Source: Candidatus Levybacteria bacterium RIFCSPHIGHO2_01_FULL_36_15b (GTDB lineage Bacteria; Patescibacteria; Microgenomatia; Levybacterales; UBA12049). From it: 64,000 nt of DNA. The stretch lies in contig MFNK01000012.1 of NCBI GenBank assembly GCA_001782045.1, positions 62,001-126,000 of the forward strand. The letters are read 5' to 3'. Both the position numbers and the translations under genes were made by a program. Below the pieces are notes generated by a model. That model saw only the letters and a program-made list of their open reading frames with translations. It had not been told where the DNA came from and ran no database searches. Of the stretch, positions 15,056 through 23,394 are shown piece by piece. The stretch's first letter is position 1; each line of letters begins with the position of its first letter.

Positions 15056-18000
15056 GCTTTAATAGTATATTGCATTGTTCTTGCTAAAATTTCTAATAAA
15101 CTAGACAAAGCAGGTCCACCCATTTCTACACCTAGATCCTCAACCAACAATTTCCAGGGTTTACTATCGGAATTGTTTCTCATTAGTTTAATAAGGTCTT
15201 CATCAAAAAACCTCATAGGTTTGCCATCTGGTCCTAGTCTTACCCTTGTTCGTCCTGGATGATCTGGATCTGGTTCTAATTCCTCCATATGATTAAGTAG
15301 CGAGAAAAATGCCTCTGTTCTTACATATCCCCATTTTGCACCTGGTCCTCCAAAATGCCTGTGATGTCGCAGTTCTGCAGCAACATTTAAAGCTATTCCA
15401 AACTTAACCATGTCCATTCTTCCTGAAACTATTTCCCCTGAATCAATTTGCACTGCGCCGTCCAAGTATTTTTTTTGCTTGTCTGTTAGGTTTCTAAAAT
15501 CCATTTCTTCGCCGTTGTGTTCTTTTGCCCATTTTTCCTTAACCAGATTTATAACTTCCGGCCCGTAAGAAGCTTCTGCCAAAGTCACGTCTTCGTATAC
15601 CGGAACTGCATCATTTGCAAGATTATTAGTAGCAACAACGTCTAATCTTCTCACCTTGCTTGAGAACTTCATTCCTCCGTTTGTATTACCAAAATATCTT
15701 GCAGGCTTAATAAAACCATCATTAAAGTTCTCTTCAACGTATCCTAAATCAACTAATGCACCTTGAATTGCGTCATAAGTTACCATTTTGTTTATATCCA
15801 ATCTCTCTCCTCCTGTTTGTGCATGGAAAATCTGGAACCCTCTCATCTTTACATTTCCTGCGATATCTCTTTCGGCATTTTGGTTAAATTTAAGCTTCTC
15901 AATCCATTCTTTTATCTCATCTTTTCGCCTGTCTTCTAGTAATTTTGACTTGTCTTCATTTGATAAGCTTTTTATTTCCTCTTGTTTTATTCTGCCGCTT
16001 CCAAGATATCTATCAAGAAGCCACTCATGGGGAATGTTTTCAACTCCTCTTATTTCATTGAAAATTTCCATCGGACTCATTTTCCCCTCTGTTTTTAATG
16101 CCGACCACATATCAGGTATTATATTTCTGTAAATTCCAATTGCTTCTCTAACTCCAGTTGGCCCTGCTCTAACAGCTTCAGATTGCCTTATTGAATAATC
16201 CTCTAGGTTTCCTTTTGTCGATGCGTCATACCCTCTTCTATTTACGTCGTTTCTTGCTCCTCCTCCATATGCCCTTTGAAAATGCTCACCTATGTTTTCT
16301 GCGAAGGATATATTAACCCGTTCAGCGTAACGTTCGATATCAAGCAGTTTTCTGTTAGCAGCTGAGGTAGCTTGCTCTTCGGTTCTGCCCAGCGACAATT
16401 GTGCTCGTACAATACTTTCCCATTCTTTTCTTTTCTCGCTTTTAGCAGTTTCTGTTCTTGCTATTCCGGGATTTAATCCGTATTTTTCAGCTGCTTTTAG
16501 CCGAACCAGTTCCTTAGCAAGTTCAAACATACTCTGCGGGGCATTAGCATAATTGTAAAAATTCATTACTTTTGCAAAATTTTTAACATTAAATTTATCT
16601 CCTTCAAAAAGACTATATTTAATTCCCGAATAAGGGTCTGTACAGTAAAACTCATCTGAGTTAGCTGAATCGAAATACCCTTCAAAGCTATCGATATCTT
16701 CCCAGTCTTTCTTTTTTTGAATAATTCTTATAGCATCTCTAAAATCATCTTTTGTAAACATAAATCCGCTTTGCTCCTTAGGTAAATCTTTTAAGCGAGA
16801 TTGAAATGTTTCTTGATTAATCCTGCCTTCCCTAAGATCTGCTTCAAGCTGTGCTTTTCCTTTTTGAATTTCACTCCCTCTGACAATTTCAGTCAATTTT
16901 TCCCAGTCCGAAAGATTGTAATAAAATTCATTAGCAAACATTACAGCTCTTCCCTCGTTTATTTCTCCACTGCCAAACTCACCCGACATTTTTAATATAT
17001 CTCTTAAGTTGGTACTTCTTGTAATATCGCTTCTTGAATGAATCTGGCCTACAACTTCCGGTAGTTTTTTATCCTCATTCATGGTCTGTCTATAAACAAG
17101 GTCCGAATTTCTAACAACTCCAAATAGCCAAGTATCATATAACAGAGCGTTTGCTAAATCTTCCATTATTTCCCCTGTTTTTTCGTCCCTAAAATATCTC
17201 TGCTTATTTATAAGTGTCATTTCTATTAGCGAGACATCCCTAAAGCCGGTGTTAATATGAATTGAGCCTAGAGGACTTATTTGGTCATTCGGATTGCTAA
17301 GATGTAATAACACTGATTGTTCTCTTCCCCATTTAAGCAAGTTCTCCGGATGAAATTTTCCTTCTCTGTCGATAAGAGGAAAAACCCCATCCACCCCCCA
17401 ATACTCAGCATTTTGAGAAGTGACTAAATATCTAGATAGCTCCTGAACTGAATTTACGGGGTTGTATTGGTCGGGATTTTTTGGAGTCTGGTATTCTAGG
17501 AAACGTTTAGTTACTGAATTTACTATTTCTGCCAATCTTTCTTTTTTTTGTTCGGCTGTTAAATTTGTGGCATCCCTTATTGATTCTATGTTTAGTCTAG
17601 CTCTTCTTATTTCGTCCATATTTCCACCTGAGGAAGCAGCCACCATGTTTATCAGCGTTCCATTTGCATAGAGAAACTCATCAAAAACGGCGTTAGAAGC
17701 ATCATCGGAGGCGCCAAAGGTTTCTACTATGTTTATGAGTCTCCCTCTTTCAATTTCCATATCAGCTTCGAAGCCGGATACCATTTCTTCTATCATTTCC
17801 TCTCTTGTTCGTGCCGCTGTTTCTTTATCCGCCAGTTCTTCCATGAGGCCTCTCATTTGGCTTGCAATAATTTTATCTTTATCCTTGAAAACGCTTTCCA
17901 TATCTTGAAGTATTAAAATAAGTTGTGCTTTTTGTTCAGATTTATCAAGCTTGAGGACATTTACTAGTTTTTCTCGATACTTTGCTTTTTCTTCTCTAGA

Positions 18001-18798
18001 TAATTCTTTTACTGTATTTCGAATGTCTTTAATTATTTCTGGCAGCTCCATTTTTCTATAATCTTTGGCTTCTACTTTCATACTCTCATCCACTTTAAGA
18101 GCTTTTGTTCTTTGGCTTGCAACAGCTCTTACTAACTTTTGAAGCTCAAGCCTTGCAATGTGAGGAGGTAAAGATTTAATTTCCGTAAATCTTTTTCTAT
18201 ACTTACTCATTAATTCGGCGGAAAATTTATTACCTACTTGTCTTTCGGTTTCGTTTAAGTAAAGGTCAACCAAATTATCTGTATCTTCCTTAAGAATAGA
18301 CTCTAAATCTTTTTCTCGCAGAGATTCGACTGCCTTAGTGAGCATTTTTGCAAAACCTGCTGGATCATCTTGCAAAGCTACGTAAAGCTTGTCTCTTAGT
18401 GCCTGCTGTTCAGGGGTTAAATTTTTTCCTTCAAAAAGGCTTACAAATTCTTTTGCCTGTTCCGGACTTAGGTGGCCTTCTTTAATGTAAAATGCGATAG
18501 TCCCATCCGGCTTAACCACTGTATATTCAGGTTTTTCGCTTGGGACTTCCTTTGGTTCTGTATCAGAGGCTCCCGCAACGGGAAGTATGCCTCTTTCAAT
18601 AAGCATTTCCTGCGTTCTTCGCTCGCTCACAGAAAGTGTTCTTCCTCTATTAACTTTTTCCCAAGCTGACCTAACTTCGGTAGGTTCTTGTATGGTTGAC
18701 TCTAACTCGCTTTGTCCTGGCTCCGGCATAAATTGCTCTCCTACCTCAAGTTTAGAATTTACAGATTTTATTGTCAATTGAACTTCTTTTTCTTTCAT
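15052..18798 (-). CDS. Very large (1248 aa) soluble protein of unknown function in the secretion locus
   Basis: 1248 residues, highly charged, no signal peptide and no membrane helix. The N-terminal third (about 100-420) is predicted to be long helices with many Glu/Lys (LRDKLYVALQDDPAGFAKML, SLPPHIARLELQKLVRAVAS); the rest is mixed, with Tyr/Asn-rich stretches and the segment YVRTEAFFSLLNHMEELEPD near the end. I find no nucleotide-binding, nuclease or protease motif. It is the longest gene in the window and sits, in reverse, between VirB6-like and pilin-like genes. Start: ATG at 18798 with TATAAA 9 nt upstream. It could be a secreted effector or a cytoplasmic platform; neither is shown by the sequence. 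Confidence 0.8.
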   Translation of the reverse strand: MKEKEVQLTIKSVNSKLEVGEQFMPEPGQSELESTIQEPTEVRSAWEKVNRGRTLSVSERRTQEMLIERGILPVAGASDTEPKEVPSEKPEYTVVKPDGTIAFYIKEGHLSPEQAKEFVSLFEGKNLTPEQQALRDKLYVALQDDPAGFAKMLTKAVESLREKDLESILKEDTDNLVDLYLNETERQVGNKFSAELMSKYRKRFTEIKSLPPHIARLELQKLVRAVASQRTKALKVDESMKVEAKDYRKMELPEIIKDIRNTVKELSREEKAKYREKLVNVLKLDKSEQKAQLILILQDMESVFKDKDKIIASQMRGLMEELADKETAARTREEMIEEMVSGFEADMEIERGRLINIVETFGASDDASNAVFDEFLYANGTLINMVAASSGGNMDEIRRARLNIESIRDATNLTAEQKKERLAEIVNSVTKRFLEYQTPKNPDQYNPVNSVQELSRYLVTSQNAEYWGVDGVFPLIDREGKFHPENLLKWGREQSVLLHLSNPNDQISPLGSIHINTGFRDVSLIEMTLINKQRYFRDEKTGEIMEDLANALLYDTWLFGVVRNSDLVYRQTMNEDKKLPEVVGQIHSRSDITRSTNLRDILKMSGEFGSGEINEGRAVMFANEFYYNLSDWEKLTEIVRGSEIQKGKAQLEADLREGRINQETFQSRLKDLPKEQSGFMFTKDDFRDAIRIIQKKKDWEDIDSFEGYFDSANSDEFYCTDPYSGIKYSLFEGDKFNVKNFAKVMNFYNYANAPQSMFELAKELVRLKAAEKYGLNPGIARTETAKSEKRKEWESIVRAQLSLGRTEEQATSAANRKLLDIERYAERVNISFAENIGEHFQRAYGGGARNDVNRRGYDASTKGNLEDYSIRQSEAVRAGPTGVREAIGIYRNIIPDMWSALKTEGKMSPMEIFNEIRGVENIPHEWLLDRYLGSGRIKQEEIKSLSNEDKSKLLEDRRKDEIKEWIEKLKFNQNAERDIAGNVKMRGFQIFHAQTGGERLDINKMVTYDAIQGALVDLGYVEENFNDGFIKPARYFGNTNGGMKFSSKVRRLDVVATNNLANDAVPVYEDVTLAEASYGPEVINLVKEKWAKEHNGEEMDFRNLTDKQKKYLDGAVQIDSGEIVSGRMDMVKFGIALNVAAELRHHRHFGGPGAKWGYVRTEAFFSLLNHMEELEPDPDHPGRTRVRLGPDGKPMRFFDEDLIKLMRNNSDSKPWKLLVEDLGVEMGGPALSSLLEILARTMQYTIKA

Positions 18799-18852
18799 AC
18801 CCCGTAGTTTATACGCAGCAAAGTCAAAGTACTTGATACTAACCTTACAAAT

Positions 18853-18874
18853 TCTTTACAGTTCGCTGTAAAGA
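18853..18874. promoter_or_regulatory. Perfect palindrome in a divergent promoter, candidate operator
   Basis: TCTTTACAG-TTCG-CTGTAAAGA: 9-bp arms with a TTCG centre. Its left arm contains TTTACA (18855-18860), which with TATGAT at 18879-18884 (18-nt spacer) forms a plausible promoter for the gene at 18901. It also lies upstream of the TATAAA box of the 1248-aa gene. There is no T run on either strand, so a terminator is unlikely; an operator seen by a dimeric repressor, or an RNA hairpin, fits better. Confidence 0.5.
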
Positions 18875-18900
18875 GATTTATGATATATGAGAGATGATTT

Positions 18901-19281
18901 ATGAATAAAATCAAAAGCTTCACAGATTTAAATGTTTGGAATGAAGGTCATAAGCTAGCAGTATTAATTTATTCGATAACTAAAACATTTCCGAAGGAAG
19001 AAACCTATTCATTAGTAGACCAAATGCGAAGAGCTGCGGCTTCTGTAACCGCAAATATCGCAGAGGGGTTTGGAAGACAAACCTATAAAGAAAAACTTCA
19101 ATTTTATTACATGGCGCAAGGCTCTCTAACTGAGTTGAAAAATTTTATTCTTATTGCAAAAGACGTGGGTTATTTGAAGGAAAAAGATTTCAAATCTTTA
19201 GTAGAGCGATCTAACTTAACTCATAAATTACTTCAAGGATTAATAACAAAAACAAAAACATTCTTAAATCCTAAATCATAA
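18901..19281 (+). CDS. Four-helix-bundle protein (S23/diversity-generating accessory-like family)
   Basis: 126 residues with the signature of the family annotated as four helix bundle protein / 23S rRNA-intervening-sequence protein: FTDLNVWNEGHKLAVLIYS, FPKEETYSLVDQMRRAAASV and TANIAEGFGR, then a Gln/Leu-rich helix (YYMAQGSLTELKNFI). The family is common in CPR, Bacteroidetes and cyanobacteria and forms pentameric helical bundles; relatives are found inside 23S intervening sequences and as partners of diversity-generating retroelements, but no such element is present here. Function unknown. Its promoter overlaps the palindrome at 18853-18874. Confidence 0.9.
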   Translation: MNKIKSFTDLNVWNEGHKLAVLIYSITKTFPKEETYSLVDQMRRAAASVTANIAEGFGRQTYKEKLQFYYMAQGSLTELKNFILIAKDVGYLKEKDFKSLVERSNLTHKLLQGLITKTKTFLNPKS

Positions 19282-19299
19282 TTCTTAAATCTTTTAAGT

Positions 19300-20607
19300 T
19301 TATGGAATAAACTTAAAGCCTCGGCCTTTTATTGTTTGTATGTGCGTTGGGGAATTTGGATTTTCTTCTATTTTTTTTCTTAGCCTAAAAATAAGCTGGT
19401 CAAGTGCTTGATCGGTTACTCCTAAAACTGTTTTTTGCTCTCCCCAAACTGCATTTATTATTTCCTCTTTTTCTACAATTCTTTCTTTATTCTCAAGCAA
19501 AAATTTAAGTAGCCTATACTCAAGAGCGGTTAGTTTTTCGGATAATACATTTAAATCTAGTGCGTCTTCTTTTAAATCAGAAGCTTTTTCTTTTGCGTAG
19601 TCACCAAAAAGCGGGATCGAAAGTAATTTGTCTTTTATCAAACCTACTTTTTCTAAAAAGGGGGAGATGTTAAAATTTCCTCCTGCCTGCGCAGGCAGGT
19701 TTACAATCAGTTTTTGTTCTTGTGGTGTTAAAAAGTTCCAAATTGCAAAAAGAGCGCTTCGAACGGGTTTTTGTGTAAGAAAATATTTTCTTAAAAGCTG
19801 TTTATTGTCAAGCAACTCTGTGCCTGCAAGAAAGCTTTCTGCACATAGTCGAACAAGGTTGGTGTGTCCTCCAGTGAGCTCGAAAATCTGTGAAAGTAAT
19901 GTTTTATCTAATTTTTTATTCGTAATTTTTTCTAAATATGAAACCCTAAAATCTAAACCTGCTTCATCCGAAATAGGTAAATAAACTACTTTTCCTGCAA
20001 CCGTTTCGTAAAAATCTGCAAAAAAAGTTGGGTCAAAAGTATCCTCAAGCGGCCTATTTAAAGAAAAAACGACTGAAAATTTATACTTTGCCCTGTTTCT
20101 TAAAATCTTTAGGTTTGCAAAAAATTCACTTGTTATAGTTGGGGCATATTCTTCAAACCTATCGAAAAGCAAAACAACATTTAAGTCTTTTTCCAAAGAC
20201 AAATAATCTATTGCTTTTTTTAATCCTGAAAATATAACCATTTCGTCTTTAAGGCTTATACTTTCTTTAAAAATCTTATTTACAACTTCGTATCTTTTAG
20301 AAAATCCTCTGTCTTTTAAAGAATCTATAACTCCAATAAAGATGAACTTGAATACGTCTGAAAGGGGCTTTTTTCTTATTTCTGAAAAGTTTAAATATAC
20401 AAAGTGGTAATTTTTTTGAGAATCTCCTAGGTGTTTTTCGCGGACTTTTTTGTTATAAGCTAAGAGTCCCAAAAAATTAGATCTTCCAACTCCGGGAATT
20501 GAAACGAGTTGCACCGAATTGCCTTCTTTAACAAAAGACAAAACTTTTTCTATTTCTTCAAATCTTGTATTTTCCGGATAAAGATATTCAAAATGCTTAT
20601 CTTCCAT
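19300..20607 (-). CDS. P-loop ATPase fused to OmpR-type winged-helix DNA-binding domain
   Basis: 435 residues. Residues about 35-330 form a STAND/AAA-like ATPase: the P-loop reads SIPGVGRSNFLGLL, with Arg where Lys is normal in GxGKS; Walker B is LNVVLLFDRFEEY. Residues about 355-435 are a Trans_reg_C winged helix (LTALEYRLLKFLLENKERIV, then VTDQALDQLIFRLRKKI and TIKGRGFKFIP). So it is probably an ATP-binding transcription regulator. An 18-bp perfect palindrome is built into the linker region as LPAQAG. TATAAT lies exactly 6 nt before the ATG. Divergent from the pilin-like cluster, which it may control; that is inference. Confidence 0.85.
   Translation of the reverse strand: MEDKHFEYLYPENTRFEEIEKVLSFVKEGNSVQLVSIPGVGRSNFLGLLAYNKKVREKHLGDSQKNYHFVYLNFSEIRKKPLSDVFKFIFIGVIDSLKDRGFSKRYEVVNKIFKESISLKDEMVIFSGLKKAIDYLSLEKDLNVVLLFDRFEEYAPTITSEFFANLKILRNRAKYKFSVVFSLNRPLEDTFDPTFFADFYETVAGKVVYLPISDEAGLDFRVSYLEKITNKKLDKTLLSQIFELTGGHTNLVRLCAESFLAGTELLDNKQLLRKYFLTQKPVRSALFAIWNFLTPQEQKLIVNLPAQAGGNFNISPFLEKVGLIKDKLLSIPLFGDYAKEKASDLKEDALDLNVLSEKLTALEYRLLKFLLENKERIVEKEEIINAVWGEQKTVLGVTDQALDQLIFRLRKKIEENPNSPTHIQTIKGRGFKFIP
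19682..19699. repeat. 18-bp perfect palindrome inside the regulator gene
   Basis: CCTGCCTGCGCAGGCAGG is its own reverse complement. It is translated in frame (LPAQAG) near the start of the region that links the ATPase to the winged helix. Its GC content is far above that of the surrounding gene, which points to an inserted element. Confidence 0.65.
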
Positions 20608-20613
20608 ATTTTA

Positions 20614-20619
20614 ATTATA
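20614..20619 (-). promoter_or_regulatory. -10 box of the regulator gene, leaderless spacing
   Basis: On the minus strand TATAAT, 6 nt (TAAAAT), ATG at 20607. Confidence 0.6.
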
Positions 20620-20636
20620 ACTTATGGCTTACTAAA

Positions 20637-20667
20637 CTTGCATTTTTATTTAATATTGAGATACGAT
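20637..20667 (+). promoter_or_regulatory. Promoter of the pilin-like cluster
   Basis: TTGCAT, 18 nt, TACGAT, then exactly 6 nt to the GTG at 20674. It is back to back with the regulator promoter at 20614-20619 and overlaps the space between them. Confidence 0.55.
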
Positions 20668-20673
20668 AAGCTT

Positions 20674-22038
20674 GTGATTAAAAAACTGCTCACCATTTCA
20701 ATAGCATGTTTGTTTTTTTCGTTTTTATCTCTAGCATACCCCAGCGCGTCTTTGGCAGATAACTGTGTTATTACCTCAGAAACTTCCACCCCTTATGTAA
20801 CAGGGGCAACTCAAGCAACAATTAAAATAAATCCGAGTGGCCTATCTCCAAATACAACTTTTTGGGTGGGTTTAAGAAATACAAGCGATAGTTGTTACCG
20901 ATATAGAGATCCCCATCCCTCTTGTTTTACCGATTGGGAGCAATTTCCCTCAGGCACTTCGACAAGCGAGATTCCTTTAAACTTCGAATTTCCAAAGGCT
21001 TTGCAAACTGGACGCGTAGGAATTATCGTCAACCGAGAACAAAATTATGATAATATATCTACCAGACAATGTTCTACGTCAATTGATGTTATTCCTTCTA
21101 ATCCGGGTTCAAGCAATAAATGCCTACTCAGGGTCTGGAGCGATAATAACAACAGATTTACTACGGCTGATAAGATATATGTAACTTTTGCTGAGGGATC
21201 ACTTAAAGAGGCTCGAGACTCATTTGCACTCAAGATATTTAGAAGGGATGCAACTGGTGATTATAAAATCATTGATAATAGCGATCAGGACTTAACACTG
21301 TCTCAGCTTTCAGAACTAACTGCTCCAACTACAAATACTCCACCTCTGCATTATGGGACATCTAATCAGACTACTTTTGATGAGGGAGAATATCAAATAA
21401 AATTGTTCTCTAAAGATTGGTTTAATGAAAAACAATGGTGCCCTACTGCTACATTTCCAATAAGCCAAGAAGGCACAGAAACTCCTGGGCCGATAACCGG
21501 AGGCGGGTCTTGTAAATTCTGTCCTCCAACAAGCAGATATGAACCGGATACTAATCCGTTGGTGTGCAAAGACACATCAGGGAATACCTTGCCGGACAAT
21601 CAACTGTTGTCAGCAAATTGCGAGGAGGATAAAGCTTGTAGTCCAATTTTTGGCTGCGTTGATAAAATTTCAGGAAGCCCATTTGGAGATGAAACAATTG
21701 ATACGGGAAGGGCTCCGCCTTGCTCCGTGCCATTAGATGAAAATGGCTTTTGTCCTGAAATATTTACTGGTTTAGGAATTAGTTTTCCCACTACAATTGG
21801 GGGATTCACTTCTGCCCTACTTGGTGTGATGCTTAGCCTAATAGGAGGTATTGCTTTAATACTAATAATAATATCCGGATATAGGATAATGGCTTCTCAG
21901 GGAAATCCTGAAGCCTTGCAAGCAGCCCGGGAACAGTTAACCGCTGCAATTGTCGGACTTTTGTTTGTAATATTTTCGCTTGTAGTTCTTGAGGTAATTG
22001 GAGTTGATATATTAAAGTTGCCTGGATTAACAAGATAA
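20674..22038 (+). CDS. Secreted/anchored protein ending in a TrbC/VirB2-like two-helix module
   Basis: 454 residues from a GTG that begins a signal peptide (IKKLLTISIACLFFSFLSLA to SLA). Residues about 30-230 look like two Ig-like strand-rich domains (TPYVTGATQATIKINPSGL); about 230-330 is Cys-rich (CKFCPP, NCEEDKACSPIFGC). The last 85 residues form two membrane helices around SGYRIMASQGNPEALQAARE, matching the SGG(D)-x-AR motif of the four small proteins that follow. It is thus a large extracellular version of the same pilin-like module. The frame extends upstream to 20509, but that would cross the regulator gene and lacks a signal peptide. First of five paralogues. Confidence 0.8.
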   Translation: MIKKLLTISIACLFFSFLSLAYPSASLADNCVITSETSTPYVTGATQATIKINPSGLSPNTTFWVGLRNTSDSCYRYRDPHPSCFTDWEQFPSGTSTSEIPLNFEFPKALQTGRVGIIVNREQNYDNISTRQCSTSIDVIPSNPGSSNKCLLRVWSDNNNRFTTADKIYVTFAEGSLKEARDSFALKIFRRDATGDYKIIDNSDQDLTLSQLSELTAPTTNTPPLHYGTSNQTTFDEGEYQIKLFSKDWFNEKQWCPTATFPISQEGTETPGPITGGGSCKFCPPTSRYEPDTNPLVCKDTSGNTLPDNQLLSANCEEDKACSPIFGCVDKISGSPFGDETIDTGRAPPCSVPLDENGFCPEIFTGLGISFPTTIGGFTSALLGVMLSLIGGIALILIIISGYRIMASQGNPEALQAAREQLTAAIVGLLFVIFSLVVLEVIGVDILKLPGLTR

Positions 22039-22041
22039 TTA

Positions 22042-22368
22042 ATGATAGAAATCGCATTAAATTTAGACGGCGAAACTATTCAAGCTCCACCCGGCGTACC
22101 AACCGGTGGGCTTAATAAACTGGTTGAGATAGTACGACTTTCGATTGAACTTGCATTTATATTTGCAATACTACTCTGTCTTTATGTGCTTATATTTTCC
22201 GGTTTCCAATGGGTGTTTTCCGGTGGCGATAAACAAAAGTTGCAAACTGCAAGACAGCGACTTACTTATGCAGTTGTTGGCTTAAGTCTTGTATTCTTGT
22301 CCTTGCTTATAATGAGCGTTCTTTCAAAAGTTGCAGGCGTTAACCTTTTGGATATTCCAACGCCTTGA
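22042..22368 (+). CDS. TrbC/VirB2-like two-helix protein
   Basis: 108 residues, no classical signal peptide. Two membrane helices flank the conserved FSGGDKQKLQTARQRLTYAV segment. TrbC/VirB2 proteins are small two-helix pilins of type IV secretion systems; this CPR family is commonly annotated as a pilin-like or TrbC/VirB2 protein. Four bases after the preceding gene, so co-transcribed. Ends in TGA (22366-22368), which shows TGA is a stop in this genome. Confidence 0.8.
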   Translation: MIEIALNLDGETIQAPPGVPTGGLNKLVEIVRLSIELAFIFAILLCLYVLIFSGFQWVFSGGDKQKLQTARQRLTYAVVGLSLVFLSLLIMSVLSKVAGVNLLDIPTP

Positions 22369-22392
22369 CATAGATTTTCCTGATGTTAATAT
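22365..22392 (+). promoter_or_regulatory. Promoter upstream of the 22404 pilin-like gene
   Basis: TTGACA, 16 nt, TAATAT, 11 nt to the GTG. The -35 overlaps the stop codon of the previous gene. Confidence 0.6.
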
Positions 22393-22403
22393 TGATTTGA
22401 ACG

Positions 22404-22928
22404 GTGAAAATAATCTTAACGCTACTATTTTCTGCTACTTTCTTCTTTTTTACGGGTAAAGCATTTGCGGATAGCATTTGCCCAAGAACTGCAAGTTTTG
22501 GTGGCCTTTGTCTTGGATCGGATGATTTAGGAAGAGTAGTTGGAACGGGAACTGAGTATCTTTTTGTTATAGCGATTATTATCGCACTTTTGTATCTGGT
22601 CTGGGGAGGTTTAAAATGGCTTACGTCCGGCGGAGATAAAACCGCACTTCAGGCAGCTCGCGAGCACATAGTTGCTGCGGTAGTTGGATTAATAATAGTT
22701 TTCTTATCATATTTCATACTCGCATTTTTAATAAAGTTCTTTATTCCGGATTTTGATATTACCGAATTTGATTTGCCAACTGTTGGAACATCCGGTGGTT
22801 CGGGCAGCAGCGGTTCAGAATGCAGCGCAATAACTGATGGGTACTGTGTTAGAGCTCAAGCTTGTCCAGATACAAAAAGGCATGGCCAAAAGGATTGTGG
22901 TATAGGACAAGTTTGCTGCACATATTAA
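22404..22928 (+). CDS. TrbC/VirB2-like protein with Cys-rich C-terminal tail
   Basis: 174 residues. Signal peptide (KIILTLLFSATFFFFTGKAFA), short loop, then the two-helix module LVWGGLKWLTSGGDK ... AAREHIVAAVVGLIIVF. The segment from LVWGGL to LSYFIL is almost the same as in the next gene, also at DNA level, so the two arose by a recent tandem duplication. Unlike it, this protein adds a Gly/Ser linker and a 37-residue tail with six Cys ending in DCGIGQVCC, a pattern seen in small disulphide-bonded modules. The tail probably lies outside the membrane. Start GTG. Confidence 0.82.
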   Translation: MKIILTLLFSATFFFFTGKAFADSICPRTASFGGLCLGSDDLGRVVGTGTEYLFVIAIIIALLYLVWGGLKWLTSGGDKTALQAAREHIVAAVVGLIIVFLSYFILAFLIKFFIPDFDITEFDLPTVGTSGGSGSSGSECSAITDGYCVRAQACPDTKRHGQKDCGIGQVCCTY

Positions 22929-22945
22929 GATTATTAAGAAGGGAC

Positions 22946-22974
22946 TTGACAAACTGTAAAAAGATGTCTAGCAT
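22946..22974 (+). promoter_or_regulatory. Promoter of the 22984 pilin-like gene
   Basis: Consensus TTGACA, 17 nt, TAGCAT, 9 nt to ATG. Confidence 0.7.
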
Positions 22975-22983
22975 AAATTATAG

Positions 22984-23388
22984 ATGAGAAAAATAGTTGC
23001 TTTTTCTTCAACCCTTGGAGCTTATCTTGTAAGTGCTAGTTCTGCTTTTGCCCAGCTAGATACGACAGACGTAACGCTTTGCCCAAAAGAAGGATCAAAC
23101 TTTATAAATCTTTGTGGCTTACAAATTAGCGATTTAATCGGCCCTGCAATAAACTTCCTATTCATTATTGCTGTAATTATTACTCTCTTTTATCTTGTCT
23201 GGGGAGGCTTAAAATGGCTTACATCAGGCGGGGACAAAACTGCTGTTCAGGCAGCTCGCGAGCACATTGTAGCAGCAGTAGTTGGGTTAGTAATAATTTT
23301 CTTATCATATTTCATACTTAACTTTATACTGGTATTCTTCCTTGGACAAGAATTTGGTATTTCAAGCTTCTCCATTCCTCATCTTTAA
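22984..23388 (+). CDS. TrbC/VirB2-like two-helix protein
   Basis: 134 residues. Signal peptide ending SASSAFAQ, a short Cys-containing loop (CPKEGSNFINLCG), then the module LVWGGLKWLTSGGDKTAVQA and a second helix. It is nearly the same over the module as the 22404 product but ends after it, without the Cys-rich tail. The presence of an own promoter suggests a different expression level; in other systems the major pilin is made in large excess. Which of the five is the main subunit cannot be told. Confidence 0.82.
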   Translation: MRKIVAFSSTLGAYLVSASSAFAQLDTTDVTLCPKEGSNFINLCGLQISDLIGPAINFLFIIAVIITLFYLVWGGLKWLTSGGDKTAVQAAREHIVAAVVGLVIIFLSYFILNFILVFFLGQEFGISSFSIPHL

Positions 23389-23394
23389 ATCTAC

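Noticed and set aside
20941..20975. Further REP-like copy (CTTCGACAAGCGAG) in the 20674 gene
   Set aside because: Matches only part of the core (GCGAG for GCTCA) and lacks flanking arms; probably chance from Ser/Thr codons.
22366..22368. Possible recoding of TGA (code 25, as in Gracilibacteria)
   Set aside because: TGA ends the 22042 gene exactly where the paralogous modules end and a promoter follows, and no essential gene here has in-frame TGA.
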